A stretch of 16,474 nucleotides of DNA from Candidatus Parcubacteria bacterium (GCA_026395675.1 JAPLYF010000007.1:1-16474), one strand, 5' to 3'. Counted from the first letter of the stretch, positions 1-7,308 are shown. Translations and numbers: made by a program. The notes: generated by a model from the letters alone, not told the origin.

Positions 1-2
1 AT

Positions 3-632
3 TTTATTTCAACAGGCCATTATGCCCAAGTACAAAAAGATAAAAAAGGTTATCACTTACTAGAAGGCAAGGATAAGACCAAGGACCAGTCCTATTTTTT
101 ATATCGCTTAACTCCAAAAATTTTAAAACATTGCTTATTCCCGGTTGGCCAGTATAAAAAAGAACAAATCAGAAAAATTGCCCAAAAATTAAAATTACCA
201 GTGTTTGCCAAGCGCGACTCCCAGGAAATTTGTTTTATTCCTGAAAAAACTCCGGAAGAATTTTTAAAGCGCTATTTAAAATTAAAACCAGGCGATATCA
301 TTACTACTGAAGACAAAAAAATAGGGAAGCACCAAGGCATTGCTTTATATACCATTGGCCAGCGTAAGGGTCTGGAATTAAATGGAGGGCCCTGGTATGT
401 TATTGATTTGAATTATAAAAAGAATCAAGTCATTGTGGCTAAAGAAAATACTCATCCTGCCTTATTTAATGATATAATGTATTTGTCTGAAGTTAATTGG
501 CTGCAAAAAATAAAATTACCAGCCAAATTAGAAATCCGCATCCGCTACAGACATAAAAATGAAAAAGGTATTTTAACTCAAGCAAAAAGGGGGATTTATA
601 AAGTTAAATTTAATGCCGGATTATTAAATTAG
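3..632 (+). CDS. mnmA: tRNA 2-thiouridine(34) synthase MnmA, 3' part (start lies outside the window)
   Basis: MnmA activates U34 of Lys, Glu and Gln tRNAs with ATP and inserts sulfur from a persulfide relay. The reading frame is open from the window edge. The first residues read STGHYAQ, the conserved stretch after the PP-loop ATPase core, so the N-terminal third is off the window. DQSYFL follows, and then the catalytic-cysteine motif DSQEICFIP, with the Cys codon at 231-233 (family knowledge: this is the second catalytic Cys). The central segment with HQGIALYTIGQRKGL and the start of the C-terminal beta-barrel (IRIRYRHK) are present. The protein stops at TAG after KFNAGLLN. Family members normally continue some 25 residues through a TPGQ...GGG segment, which is absent here and not visible in another frame downstream. 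The identification is secure; the short C-terminus is odd. Confidence 0.95.
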   Translation, partial: FISTGHYAQVQKDKKGYHLLEGKDKTKDQSYFLYRLTPKILKHCLFPVGQYKKEQIRKIAQKLKLPVFAKRDSQEICFIPEKTPEEFLKRYLKLKPGDIITTEDKKIGKHQGIALYTIGQRKGLELNGGPWYVIDLNYKKNQVIVAKENTHPALFNDIMYLSEVNWLQKIKLPAKLEIRIRYRHKNEKGILTQAKRGIYKVKFNAGLLN

Positions 633-735
633 GAATAGTAATATATAAAGTTAATTCTCCTATCTAAATTCTAATTTCATGCCCATTTGTATTATTTGTA
701 AAAAAATTTGTAGTTTTGTAGGATTATTACCAAAT

Positions 736-741
736 TATAAT
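736..741 (+). promoter_or_regulatory. -10 box (TATAAT) before the MFS gene; leaderless start
   Basis: A perfect TATAAT ends 8 bases before the ATG at 750, so transcription would begin within about two bases of the start codon. No convincing -35 box is seen at 16-18 bp spacing (TTGTAG matches lie at the wrong distance). No ribosome binding site is present, in line with a leaderless mRNA. Confidence 0.5.
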
Positions 742-749
742 CATTCTAC

Positions 750-1922
750 ATGAAACTTCTAACCAAAGGATCAAATCATAAGTTCGGATTATTATATCTG
801 GCCATTTTTATTTTTGCCATCAGCGATGCTTTGTTTGCCTATGTGCAATCAACTTATCTCAACCAATACTTTGGCTTACAGCTTGTTGGGCTTATTTTTT
901 TTGCTGCTTATTTTCTAACATTCATTATTACCAATATCTACCCTAATTTAATCGCCAAATACAGCAATTTCAAGATGGCCATTGTCAGTATTTTTCTGCG
1001 CATAATTTGCTTTATAATTTTTATAATTGATGCTAGCCCGCTCTCAGTCGGTATTGCTTTCATTATTTTTATCGCCTCGCTAATTTTAACATTTATAAAT
1101 CTGGATATTTTTCTAGAAGCATTTACCAAAAACGCCACTACTGGCATAACCAGGGGAACCTATTTTACTATTTACAATTTGGGCTGGCTTGTTTCACCCT
1201 TTTTAGCTGGAGAAATATTATATTATTTTAATTTTAATCCGCTTTTCTATTTATGTTTGATTCTTAATCTGATTCTTCTGGTCATAATTTATATCCGCTT
1301 CAAAAATTTTGGCAACCACTATGCCAAAAAACAATTTAAAATTTATGATACACTGGCTCATGTTTTAAAAAATAAAGATTTGCGTAAAATTTTCACGGTT
1401 TCATTTTTGCTCCAGCTTTTTTACGCTGTTGAAGTCGTTTACGGGCCGATTTATTTAAATCAGAATATTGGCTTTAACTGGGAACAGATAGGCATTATTT
1501 TTACTTTTATGCTTATTCCTTTTGTAATTTTTGAATATCCAGCTGGGTATCTGGCTGATAAATATTGGGGTGAAAAAGAAATATTATTTGTGGGTATGAT
1601 TTTAATGGCCATTTCTTCAATCATCATGGGTTATTTTACTAGCGTTAATTTAGTTATGTGGGCGATAATTTTATTCTTAGGCAGAACCGGAGCCAGTTTA
1701 GTGGAAATAATGAGGGAAACCTATTTTTTTAAAAAAGTTGATGTTGAAAATATTGATGTAATTAATTCTTTCAGATCAACAATCCCTCTAGCTTATTTAA
1801 TCGCGCCAATTCTCGCCATTGTCTTAACTTATTACTCTCAATTCAATTATTTATTTGTAATTTTAGGGATCATATTAATCATTGGACTTTGGCCGGTTTT
1901 GACTCTTAAAGATACAAAATAG
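750..1922 (+). CDS. MFS-type membrane transporter, 12 predicted membrane segments
   Basis: The 390-residue protein is almost wholly hydrophobic, with about twelve membrane-spanning stretches in two halves separated by a basic, polar loop (roughly residues 185-215, RFKNFGNHYAKKQFKIYD). This is the size and layout of the major facilitator superfamily. In the second half GYLADKYWGEKE matches the loop 8-9 version of the MFS signature (G-x3-D-[K/R]), and IIFTFMLIPFVIFEYPAG precedes it as expected. The ATG at 750 is the first in frame and sits directly after a TATAAT box. The substrate cannot be read from the sequence; drug or metabolite export are both possible. Neighbouring genes are not in an obvious operon with it. 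Confidence 0.8.
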   Translation: MKLLTKGSNHKFGLLYLAIFIFAISDALFAYVQSTYLNQYFGLQLVGLIFFAAYFLTFIITNIYPNLIAKYSNFKMAIVSIFLRIICFIIFIIDASPLSVGIAFIIFIASLILTFINLDIFLEAFTKNATTGITRGTYFTIYNLGWLVSPFLAGEILYYFNFNPLFYLCLILNLILLVIIYIRFKNFGNHYAKKQFKIYDTLAHVLKNKDLRKIFTVSFLLQLFYAVEVVYGPIYLNQNIGFNWEQIGIIFTFMLIPFVIFEYPAGYLADKYWGEKEILFVGMILMAISSIIMGYFTSVNLVMWAIILFLGRTGASLVEIMRETYFFKKVDVENIDVINSFRSTIPLAYLIAPILAIVLTYYSQFNYLFVILGIILIIGLWPVLTLKDTK

Positions 1923-1924
1923 TC

Positions 1925-1953
1925 TTGACATATTTATATTGGTATGTTATTAT
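1925..1953 (+). promoter_or_regulatory. Strong sigma-70-type promoter for the first exported protein
   Basis: TTGACA (1925-1930) is separated by 17 bp from TATTAT (1948-1953), with an extended -10 TG at 1945-1946. The start point is expected near 1960, giving a ~50-nt leader. The promoter starts only 2 bp after the stop codon of the transporter gene. Confidence 0.75.
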
Positions 1954-1976
1954 TTAATATACCAATTTTTAATTGG
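1939..1976. promoter_or_regulatory. Overlapping inverted repeats over the -10 box and start point (possible operator or leader hairpin)
   Basis: TTGGTAT (1939-1945) and ATACCAA (1959-1965) form an inverted repeat centred on the -10 box. The right arm overlaps a second near-perfect palindrome, CCAATTTTTAATTGG (1962-1976), which lies at the predicted 5' end of the mRNA. The first looks like a repressor site and the second like a 5' stabilising hairpin. Neither function is proven. Confidence 0.4.
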
Positions 1977-2010
1977 GGAAATCATGGGAATTCAAAGGAG
2001 GTAAAAATCC

Positions 2011-3111
2011 ATGAAAAAAATAGTCCTTATTTGTTTGTTTTTTTTGACAATCTTAACCTTAAAAGTTAGCGCTGATGATGCGCCTTTCTGGACCCAGAAA
2101 ACGGTCTGGAGAGAAAATGGCTATGTCTACAGCGTGGGTCAAGCCCCCTATAATGATGGCATGACAAACTTTGTCTTTGCCAAAAACTTTAATCAGGCAC
2201 TTGATAACTCTGTTAAAAATATTAAAACAGAGCTTAAAGTCAAGCAGCTCAAAGGGTTCCAGATCATTAATACCTGGTATGATAAGGAAAAAATGTTTGT
2301 CCTGGGCTCTGTCTCAGAATCAGCCAACCAAATGACTGCGGCTGAACCCGAACCTGCTGTAAGTGAAACCATAACCTGCCCAAAAGCCAACTGGTGGAAG
2401 GAAACCCAGGTTTTTATCTGCCAAAATGCTGGCAGAAAATATCTTTATGCAGTTGGCACTTCTTCTAATCCGGATCAAACTATTGCGGAAAATCAAGCCA
2501 CTGCCAAAGCCAATACTCTCTTAAAAGATTCTCTTAAAGTTTCGGAATTAAAGGGCTTTGGCAATGTTGGCCTGCGTGTGGAAATACAAGATGAGAATAA
2601 GCAGGTCTGGGTGCTTGTCTGTGTTCCTGAAGACCAAAACACTGCTGCTCTAAACACAAGAGAAGCACCGCCAGCGCCTCCCGCAACGCCCCAAGATGAA
2701 AATGCTGCTTTTGAAAACGCAATTAAAATTTCTGGAATCGACATATTTACTACTATGCCTGTTGATTGGTGGGGACTCTATAAAGAAGGTGTCAAAACCT
2801 TTATTTACCAAGACCACCTCTATTCAATTGGCTGGAACCGGGTAAATTCCAAATTTGCATCTAATCCTACCCAGTCCAAAGAACTTGCCCAACGCGGAGC
2901 AGAAGCAGACGCTCGCAGAAACCTTCTTGCTGCGATTAAGCCAATAATAAGAGAGTCCCGAGGCAAAGGCAATTGGCAAGAAAAAATCAACGGAGTAGTC
3001 CAAGGTGCTGAGGTAGCCAATAATGTACCTAATAATCCTTATTTTCTTGACAACAGTCAGATGTATGTACTTATGGCCATACCATTAGACAAACTCAAGC
3101 AAATACGCTAG
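2011..3111 (+). CDS. Exported protein with three internal repeats (LPP20-like module)
   Basis: The 366-residue protein starts with a Sec signal peptide (KK at 2-3, hydrophobic 4-19, likely cleavage after VSA at 19-21). The mature part shows three copies of one module. Each has one or two Trp, then a strand of the form Y-x-Y-[SA]-V-G (38-43, 144-149; 270-274 as LYSIG), then an Ala-rich helix. Copies 1 and 2 continue with LKV-x-x-LKGF (75-83 and 175-183). Each copy ends with a hydrophobic strand (96-101, 200-205, 351-357). A Pro-rich linker (219-226) separates modules 2 and 3. The pattern resembles LPP20-type secreted domains by eye, but there is no lipobox Cys at the cleavage site. A near-perfect Shine-Dalgarno sequence, AAAGGAGGT (1994-2002), lies 8 nt before the ATG and fixes the start. 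The gene is monocistronic with its own promoter and terminator. Function is unknown, probably in the cell envelope. Confidence 0.75.
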   Translation: MKKIVLICLFFLTILTLKVSADDAPFWTQKTVWRENGYVYSVGQAPYNDGMTNFVFAKNFNQALDNSVKNIKTELKVKQLKGFQIINTWYDKEKMFVLGSVSESANQMTAAEPEPAVSETITCPKANWWKETQVFICQNAGRKYLYAVGTSSNPDQTIAENQATAKANTLLKDSLKVSELKGFGNVGLRVEIQDENKQVWVLVCVPEDQNTAALNTREAPPAPPATPQDENAAFENAIKISGIDIFTTMPVDWWGLYKEGVKTFIYQDHLYSIGWNRVNSKFASNPTQSKELAQRGAEADARRNLLAAIKPIIRESRGKGNWQEKINGVVQGAEVANNVPNNPYFLDNSQMYVLMAIPLDKLKQIR

Positions 3112-3133
3112 AATCTAGAGTTAAAGTAAAAAT

Positions 3134-3168
3134 AAAGCCCGTGATATTAAAAATCATTGGGCTTTTTT
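3134..3168 (+). terminator. Rho-independent terminator after the first exported-protein gene
   Basis: AAAGCCC (3134-3140) pairs with GGGCTTT (3159-3165). Inside, TGAT and ATCA extend the stem past one mismatch. A T-run follows to 3168. Confidence 0.85.
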
Positions 3169-3186
3169 AGTTAAAAATTCCCAATA

Positions 3187-3215
3187 TTGACAAATTAAGC
3201 ACGATATGCTATAAT
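3187..3215 (+). promoter_or_regulatory. Consensus promoter for the second exported protein
   Basis: TTGACA (3187-3192), 17 bp, then TATAAT (3210-3215) preceded by TGC, an extended -10. This is a perfect consensus in every element. The start is expected near 3222, leaving a ~45-nt leader that ends in AAGGAGGT (3254-3261). Confidence 0.85.
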
Positions 3216-3266
3216 AACAAATCTTAATTTAAAACCAAAAAACCATTAAATTTAAGGAGGTAAAGA

Positions 3267-4031
3267 ATGAAAAATTTGGTTTTAGGCATTTTGACAATAC
3301 TCATAACCCTGACCCTGGCAGCTTATGCTGATTCGGATTCGGGCCCAATTGTAGCTGGGGGAAAAAAACAGCTAGCCCTAGCTCCTATGACGGAAAACAA
3401 TGAAAAATCCCCATTCTTCACAGTAACAATCAACAAATACGAAGGGGAGTGGACGCCGCTGGTTTGGCAATGCGAGGTTGATTTTCGGACGTATTTCTGC
3501 GCCTTGGGCAAAGCTCGGCTCAATCCTGACATCCAGATTCATAATGAAAATATTACCGCCGAAGATGTGCAAAAGGCAGGGGTCTTTGATAAAGCCCAGA
3601 ATGATGCTTTGTCCAAGCTGAAAAAATATCTGGGCAAGGACTTCTTTATGGAGTTCACTGTTTATCAAAACAGCATCTATTACAGCCCAGACAAAAAAGT
3701 ATGGTATGTCATCGGCCTGGTGCCAATTAAAAACCCAGTACCATTAACTGGCCTGCCTGACTTTCTTAAAAGATCTGACGGCCATGCCCTAGCCCTGATC
3801 ATGGAAGGCAAGTCATACGGCCATAAATACATTTATGGCCTAGGCCTGGCCCAAGCCAATCCCAAACGGGATAACTGGAGTAAGGTTCTAGACCTGGCTT
3901 TCAAGGACTCAGAGCAAAAACTTGCCAGATTTTTGGGAGTAAAAAATCCCATGGCCATGAGAAAAAAATGGTCGAATCCGGCTGAAATGCAGGACATTGC
4001 CTGGGCAATCTGCCAAGTCCGAGTTGAGTAA
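3267..4031 (+). CDS. Exported protein with two copies of the same module as its upstream neighbour
   Basis: The 254-residue product has a signal peptide (MKNLVLGILTILITLTLAAYA, likely cleavage after residue 21). The mature region holds two modules. The first runs from W67 through YFCALG (76-81), a helix ending LKKYLG (118-123) and WYVIGLVP (146-153). The second has YIYGLG (188-193), a helix ending LARFLG (219-224) and WAICQV (246-251). The order of Trp or Tyr strand, Ala/Leu helix and closing hydrophobic strand matches the protein encoded just upstream, so the two are probably diverged paralogues. AAGGAGGT ends 5 nt before the ATG. The gene is richer in G+C than its neighbours: one 60-base line of the gene counts 50%, against 22% for a line in the glycosyltransferase region. 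No lipobox is seen. Function is unknown; surface or periplasm-like location is inferred from the signal peptide. Confidence 0.75.
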   Translation: MKNLVLGILTILITLTLAAYADSDSGPIVAGGKKQLALAPMTENNEKSPFFTVTINKYEGEWTPLVWQCEVDFRTYFCALGKARLNPDIQIHNENITAEDVQKAGVFDKAQNDALSKLKKYLGKDFFMEFTVYQNSIYYSPDKKVWYVIGLVPIKNPVPLTGLPDFLKRSDGHALALIMEGKSYGHKYIYGLGLAQANPKRDNWSKVLDLAFKDSEQKLARFLGVKNPMAMRKKWSNPAEMQDIAWAICQVRVE

Positions 4032-4060
4032 AGTATCTAAAAGTATCTGTTTGTCAAAAT

Positions 4061-4098
4061 AAACCCCGCTTTAGCCAACAAGCTTGAACGGGGTTTTT
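4061..4098 (+). terminator. Rho-independent terminator after the second exported-protein gene
   Basis: AAACCCCG (4061-4068) pairs with CGGGGTTT (4089-4096), followed by further T residues. The loop is about 20 nt. Confidence 0.85.
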
Positions 4099-4116
4099 AA
4101 ATTGCCAAAATTTAAA

Positions 4117-4152
4117 AAGTCGCACTGAGAATTCAATGCGACTTATTTTTTT
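4117..4152. terminator. Bidirectional terminator at the end of the minus-strand gene
   Basis: AAGTCGCA (4117-4124) pairs with TGCGACTT (4137-4144). On the minus strand the stem is followed by TTTTT (4118-4114). On the plus strand a seven-T run follows at 4146-4152, reaching the stop codon of the minus-strand gene. It separates two convergent transcripts. Confidence 0.8.
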
Positions 4153-5065
4153 ACAGGCCTTGCAGACCAAATTCATAATCTGAGAAAAGATAAATGTCTC
4201 TTGGATCTTTACCCAAATTACCCATATTAACCATGCTGCTAAATGGAGTAATGACTCCATTAGAAACTTCGATTTCCACGATGCTGGATGGTTTTTGGGT
4301 AAATGTCAAACTGTCGATAATTTCCACGATCACTGAGAATGGCTTGAGCACGGGATTGATCATAACAATTTCAGTGTTTAAATCATTGCAGCCCTCAATC
4401 AGGATATCCTGTTTCACTAAGGCATCTACAGTGCGCATAAAAGGATCATATTTTATGCCTTTGGCGCGAACTTTATATAGCAACATACCCCTGCCTAAAT
4501 TCTGCAAAAAGACAGATCGCCTATATTGCGGGGGAATTGTTGCTACTTCATCTTCTGTCAGACCAGCTGATTCGCACAAAACCAACAAGATTTCTGCGAC
4601 TACTATATTTTTTAATAATCCCCTCATTCTGGTTTCCAAAGCTTGACGCAAAGAAATACTTGATTGCTCAGTTGTCTTATGAGCAAAAAATACTGTATTT
4701 ATCTGCCAGTAATTTGGACCGTTTATTAAAAGACCCAAGCCAACTAAATCCCTTAAAACGTTCCCATAAATCTCAGGATTAAATTCAATCTGAAATTTAT
4801 TAAGATAGTCCTTAACATGATCAACAAGAGGTTTGGCGAAAATTACAGGAGCATTATTTTCTTCAGTTAATGTTTCTGATATGCCCAATTCGCCAAAGGC
4901 GCTCAGAATCTTCCCAATTATTGGTTCGAAACCTACTGGTAAAATTAAATTTTCCTTTTTCCCATGCTTTTTAGATTTTAGCTCTTCGCGTTTAATGACC
5001 GCTTGAGTCAAAAATCCCATAATTACCTGGCCATATTTTTGGGCCAAAGATGCTGGATTTTGCAT
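4151..5065 (-). CDS. Orphan cytoplasmic protein, 304 residues, unknown function
   Basis: I do not recognise the family. There is no signal peptide and no membrane segment. Two stretches look alike: residues 95-126 (FNP, then a helix ending LVGLGLL, a turn with NG, then YWQINTVF) and residues 206-240 (YDP, a helix ending LVKQDIL, a turn, then TEIVMINPVL). Both read as a helix followed by a two-stranded wing, suggesting two winged-helix-like units and possibly a regulator or adaptor; this is inference only. Between them lies a helical region (138-165) and a basic PQYRRSVFLQNLGRG segment (179-192). The start is supported by AAAAGGAGGT on the minus strand four bases before the ATG (complement of 5063-5065). 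It is transcribed divergently from alaS. Confidence 0.7.
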   Translation of the reverse strand: MQNPASLAQKYGQVIMGFLTQAVIKREELKSKKHGKKENLILPVGFEPIIGKILSAFGELGISETLTEENNAPVIFAKPLVDHVKDYLNKFQIEFNPEIYGNVLRDLVGLGLLINGPNYWQINTVFFAHKTTEQSSISLRQALETRMRGLLKNIVVAEILLVLCESAGLTEDEVATIPPQYRRSVFLQNLGRGMLLYKVRAKGIKYDPFMRTVDALVKQDILIEGCNDLNTEIVMINPVLKPFSVIVEIIDSLTFTQKPSSIVEIEVSNGVITPFSSMVNMGNLGKDPRDIYLFSDYEFGLQGL

Positions 5066-5105
5066 TACTACCTCCTTTTAAATTTTAATGACCGAAGATT
5101 ATCTT

Positions 5106-5134
5106 AAATTACCGCAAAACTTAAATTATGTCAA
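5106..5134 (-). promoter_or_regulatory. Promoter for the minus-strand orphan gene
   Basis: Reading the minus strand, TTGACA (5134-5129) is followed after 17 bp by TAATTT (5111-5106). Its -35 box lies 12 bp from the -35 box of alaS, so the two promoters are back to back. Confidence 0.6.
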
Positions 5135-5146
5135 GGGGCCATAAAC

Positions 5147-5175
5147 TTGTCAGAGCCCAATAATTCTTATATAAT
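5147..5175 (+). promoter_or_regulatory. alaS promoter, giving a leaderless mRNA
   Basis: TTGTCA (5147-5152), 17 bp, TATAAT (5170-5175). The +1 site seven bases downstream falls on the A of the alaS ATG at 5182. No ribosome binding site is present. Confidence 0.75.
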
Positions 5176-5181
5176 ATTTCT

Positions 5182-7152
5182 ATGCTAACTGCTAAAGAAT
5201 TAAGACAAAAATATCTTGATTTTTTTATTTCCAAAGGGCATAAAGTCATACCCAGCGCTTCTTTAATTCCAGAAAACGACCCGACTGTTTTATTCACTAC
5301 TGCTGGCATGCATCCTTTAGTTCCATATTTACTGGGTGAAAAACATCCTGGAGGCAAAAGAGTCGCCAATGTCCAAAAATGCATCCGCACTTCTGATATT
5401 GATGAAGTTGGCGATAACCGGCATTTAACCTTTTTTGAAATGATGGGCAATTGGTCATTTGGCGATTATTTTAAAAAAGAAGCAATTGAATGGTCCTGGG
5501 AATTTTTAACTGATAAAAAATGGCTGAATTTGGATCCCAATAGAATTTATATAACTGTATTTAAAGGCGAAGATGGGATTCCGCGTGACGAAGAATCCAT
5601 AAAAATCTGGCAGGAGGTTTTAAAAAAATCTGGCCTGGAAAATGGTTTAGCTGGTGATAATCAGAAAATCGACAAAAAAACACGCATTATACCTTTAGGC
5701 AAGGAAGATAATTTTTGGATCGCAGGCGCTACAGGGCCTTGTGGCGGAGACACTGAAATGTTTTATGATACCAGGCCTCAAGAAGGAAAATTAACAGGCA
5801 AATTCAGTGATCTCGTTGATAATTCTCGGCTCATAGAAATCTGGAATGATGTTTTTATGGAATTTAACAAAACAGCAGAAGGCCTATATGAACCCTTAAA
5901 ACAAAAAAATGTTGATACTGGCATGGGAGTAGAGAGGACAATTACTGTTTTAAATGGTTTTGACAATGTTTTTCAAACAGAACTTTTTACCCCGATTTTA
6001 AATAAAATTGAAGAATTAAGCGGCAAAAGCTATAAAGATAATGAACGTGCTTTTAGAATTATAGCCGATCATATTAAAGCAGCGACAATGATTATGGGTG
6101 ATAATAAAAATCTAATACCTTCAAATGTTGACCGCGGTTATGTTTTAAGGCGTTTGATTCGCCGCGCTGTCAGATATGGCAAACAATTAGGGATTAATAC
6201 AACTTTTACTTTTAAAGTCGCTGAAGTAGTAATTGACATATATGAAGATGTTTATCCCGAAGTTAAAAAGAACAAAGAGTTTATAATTAATCAATTGATT
6301 TTAGAAGAAGACAAATTTGCCAAAACATTAATTGACGGCATTAAAAAGGCCAAAAAAATTCTAGACACCAAAACGTCAATTTCTAGTAAAAAATTTAATA
6401 AAATAATGCAAACGCAAAATAAAGGAGAAATACTTGGCCAGACACTGAAAGATATCAGAGAAAATAAAGATACTAAGGCCTATTTAAAATTTGGAGTGCC
6501 ACTTACCCAAGAAGAAATCAAAAAAGCAACAATTACCGGCAAAGAGGCCTTTGATTTATACCAATCATTTGGCTTTCCCAGGGATATGATGATTGAATTG
6601 GCCCAAGAAAAAAATTTATTTGTTGATACAGTAGAATTCAGAGAAGAACTAAAAAAGCACCAGGAATTGTCTAGAAAAGGTGCAAGCAAAAAATTCAAAG
6701 GCGGCTTAGCTGAAGTAACAGAACAAACAGCCAAATTGCATACTGCCACCCATCTTTTATTGGCTGCTTTAAGGCAAATTTTAGGTTCAGAAGTCCAGCA
6801 AAAGGGGAGTAATATCACGGCTGAAAGATTAAGATTTGATTTTAATTATGATCAAAAATTAACACCAGAACAAATTAAGGAAGTGGAGGATCTTGTTAAT
6901 GCTAAAATTAAAGAAAATTTGCCTGTTTCTTGGCAGGAAATGTCAGTTGATGATGCAAAAAAGCAAGGAGCTATTGGTGTTTTTGAGCATAAATATGGTG
7001 AAAAGGTTAAAGTTTATATAATTGGTGACTTTTCCAAGGAAATTTGCGGTGGTCCGCATGCAAAAAATACAAATGAATTAGGCAATTTTAAAATCCAAAA
7101 AGAAGAGAGTTCCAGTGCTGGAATTAGGCGAATTAAAGCTATTTTAAGCTAG
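5182..7152 (+). CDS. alaS: Alanine-tRNA ligase (AlaRS), short form
   Basis: AlaRS charges tRNA-Ala and removes mischarged Ser or Gly. The 656-residue protein has the class II catalytic core at its N-terminus (FTTAGMHPLVPYLLG, then RTSDIDEVGDNRHLTFFEMMG). The tRNA-recognition helices follow (RAFRIIADHIKAATMIMGD, DRGYVLRRLIRRAVRYG). The editing domain has the zinc motif HTATH (H520, H524) and CGGPH (C622, H626). It stops after GIRRIKAIL, where the editing domain ends. Bacterial AlaRS is usually near 870 residues, so the coiled-coil dimerisation and C-Ala (DHHA1) part is missing. The stop is a clean TAG and the downstream region begins a promoter at once, so this is a natural end rather than a recent frameshift. 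The promoter position makes the mRNA leaderless. Confidence 0.97.
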   Translation: MLTAKELRQKYLDFFISKGHKVIPSASLIPENDPTVLFTTAGMHPLVPYLLGEKHPGGKRVANVQKCIRTSDIDEVGDNRHLTFFEMMGNWSFGDYFKKEAIEWSWEFLTDKKWLNLDPNRIYITVFKGEDGIPRDEESIKIWQEVLKKSGLENGLAGDNQKIDKKTRIIPLGKEDNFWIAGATGPCGGDTEMFYDTRPQEGKLTGKFSDLVDNSRLIEIWNDVFMEFNKTAEGLYEPLKQKNVDTGMGVERTITVLNGFDNVFQTELFTPILNKIEELSGKSYKDNERAFRIIADHIKAATMIMGDNKNLIPSNVDRGYVLRRLIRRAVRYGKQLGINTTFTFKVAEVVIDIYEDVYPEVKKNKEFIINQLILEEDKFAKTLIDGIKKAKKILDTKTSISSKKFNKIMQTQNKGEILGQTLKDIRENKDTKAYLKFGVPLTQEEIKKATITGKEAFDLYQSFGFPRDMMIELAQEKNLFVDTVEFREELKKHQELSRKGASKKFKGGLAEVTEQTAKLHTATHLLLAALRQILGSEVQQKGSNITAERLRFDFNYDQKLTPEQIKEVEDLVNAKIKENLPVSWQEMSVDDAKKQGAIGVFEHKYGEKVKVYIIGDFSKEICGGPHAKNTNELGNFKIQKEESSSAGIRRIKAILS

Positions 7153-7155
7153 TTC

Positions 7156-7183
7156 TTGACATTTATTGAAAATAAGATATAAT
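7156..7183 (+). promoter_or_regulatory. Strong promoter immediately after alaS
   Basis: TTGACA (7156-7161), 16 bp, TATAAT (7178-7183). Transcription would start near 7190. It would first meet the terminator-like hairpin at 7247-7272 before reaching infA. Confidence 0.75.
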
Positions 7184-7246
7184 TAAAACATTACTAATTA
7201 ATCATTATATAATTAGTCATAAATTAAAACACAATTTTTTGCAATA

Positions 7247-7272
7247 AGATTCTTGCAAAGAATCTGTTTTTT
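7247..7272 (+). terminator. Terminator or attenuator between alaS and infA
   Basis: AGATTCTT (7247-7254) and AAGAATCT (7258-7265) form a perfect 8-bp stem with a 3-base loop, followed by G and a T-run (7267-7272). It can end alaS transcripts and also transcripts from the 7156 promoter after ~80 nt. The -35 box of the next promoter lies inside it. Confidence 0.8.
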
Positions 7273-7281
7273 AGTTATACT
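7253..7281 (+). promoter_or_regulatory. infA operon promoter embedded in the terminator
   Basis: TTGCAA (7253-7258), 17 bp, TATACT (7276-7281). The start is expected near 7288, giving a ~20-nt leader without a Shine-Dalgarno sequence. Confidence 0.6.
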
Positions 7282-7308
7282 TTAAAAATATCAAACCAAA
7301 AACAATTT

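Noticed and set aside
201..209. ATG-like start of the first gene at 201 (GTG)
   Set aside because: The frame is open to the window edge and upstream codons encode conserved MnmA sequence, so this is an internal Val codon.
938..1147. Minus-strand and alternate-frame ORFs inside known genes (for example here, and in 2193-3020, 4194-4782 and 9573-9887)
   Set aside because: They overlap well-supported genes on the other strand or frame and show no family motifs or start signals.
1984..2004. Mini-ORF of six codons (MGIQRR) overlapping the Shine-Dalgarno sequence of the first exported-protein gene
   Set aside because: It has no ribosome binding site of its own, and the AGG-AGG codons are simply the SD sequence read in frame. 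It is probably chance.
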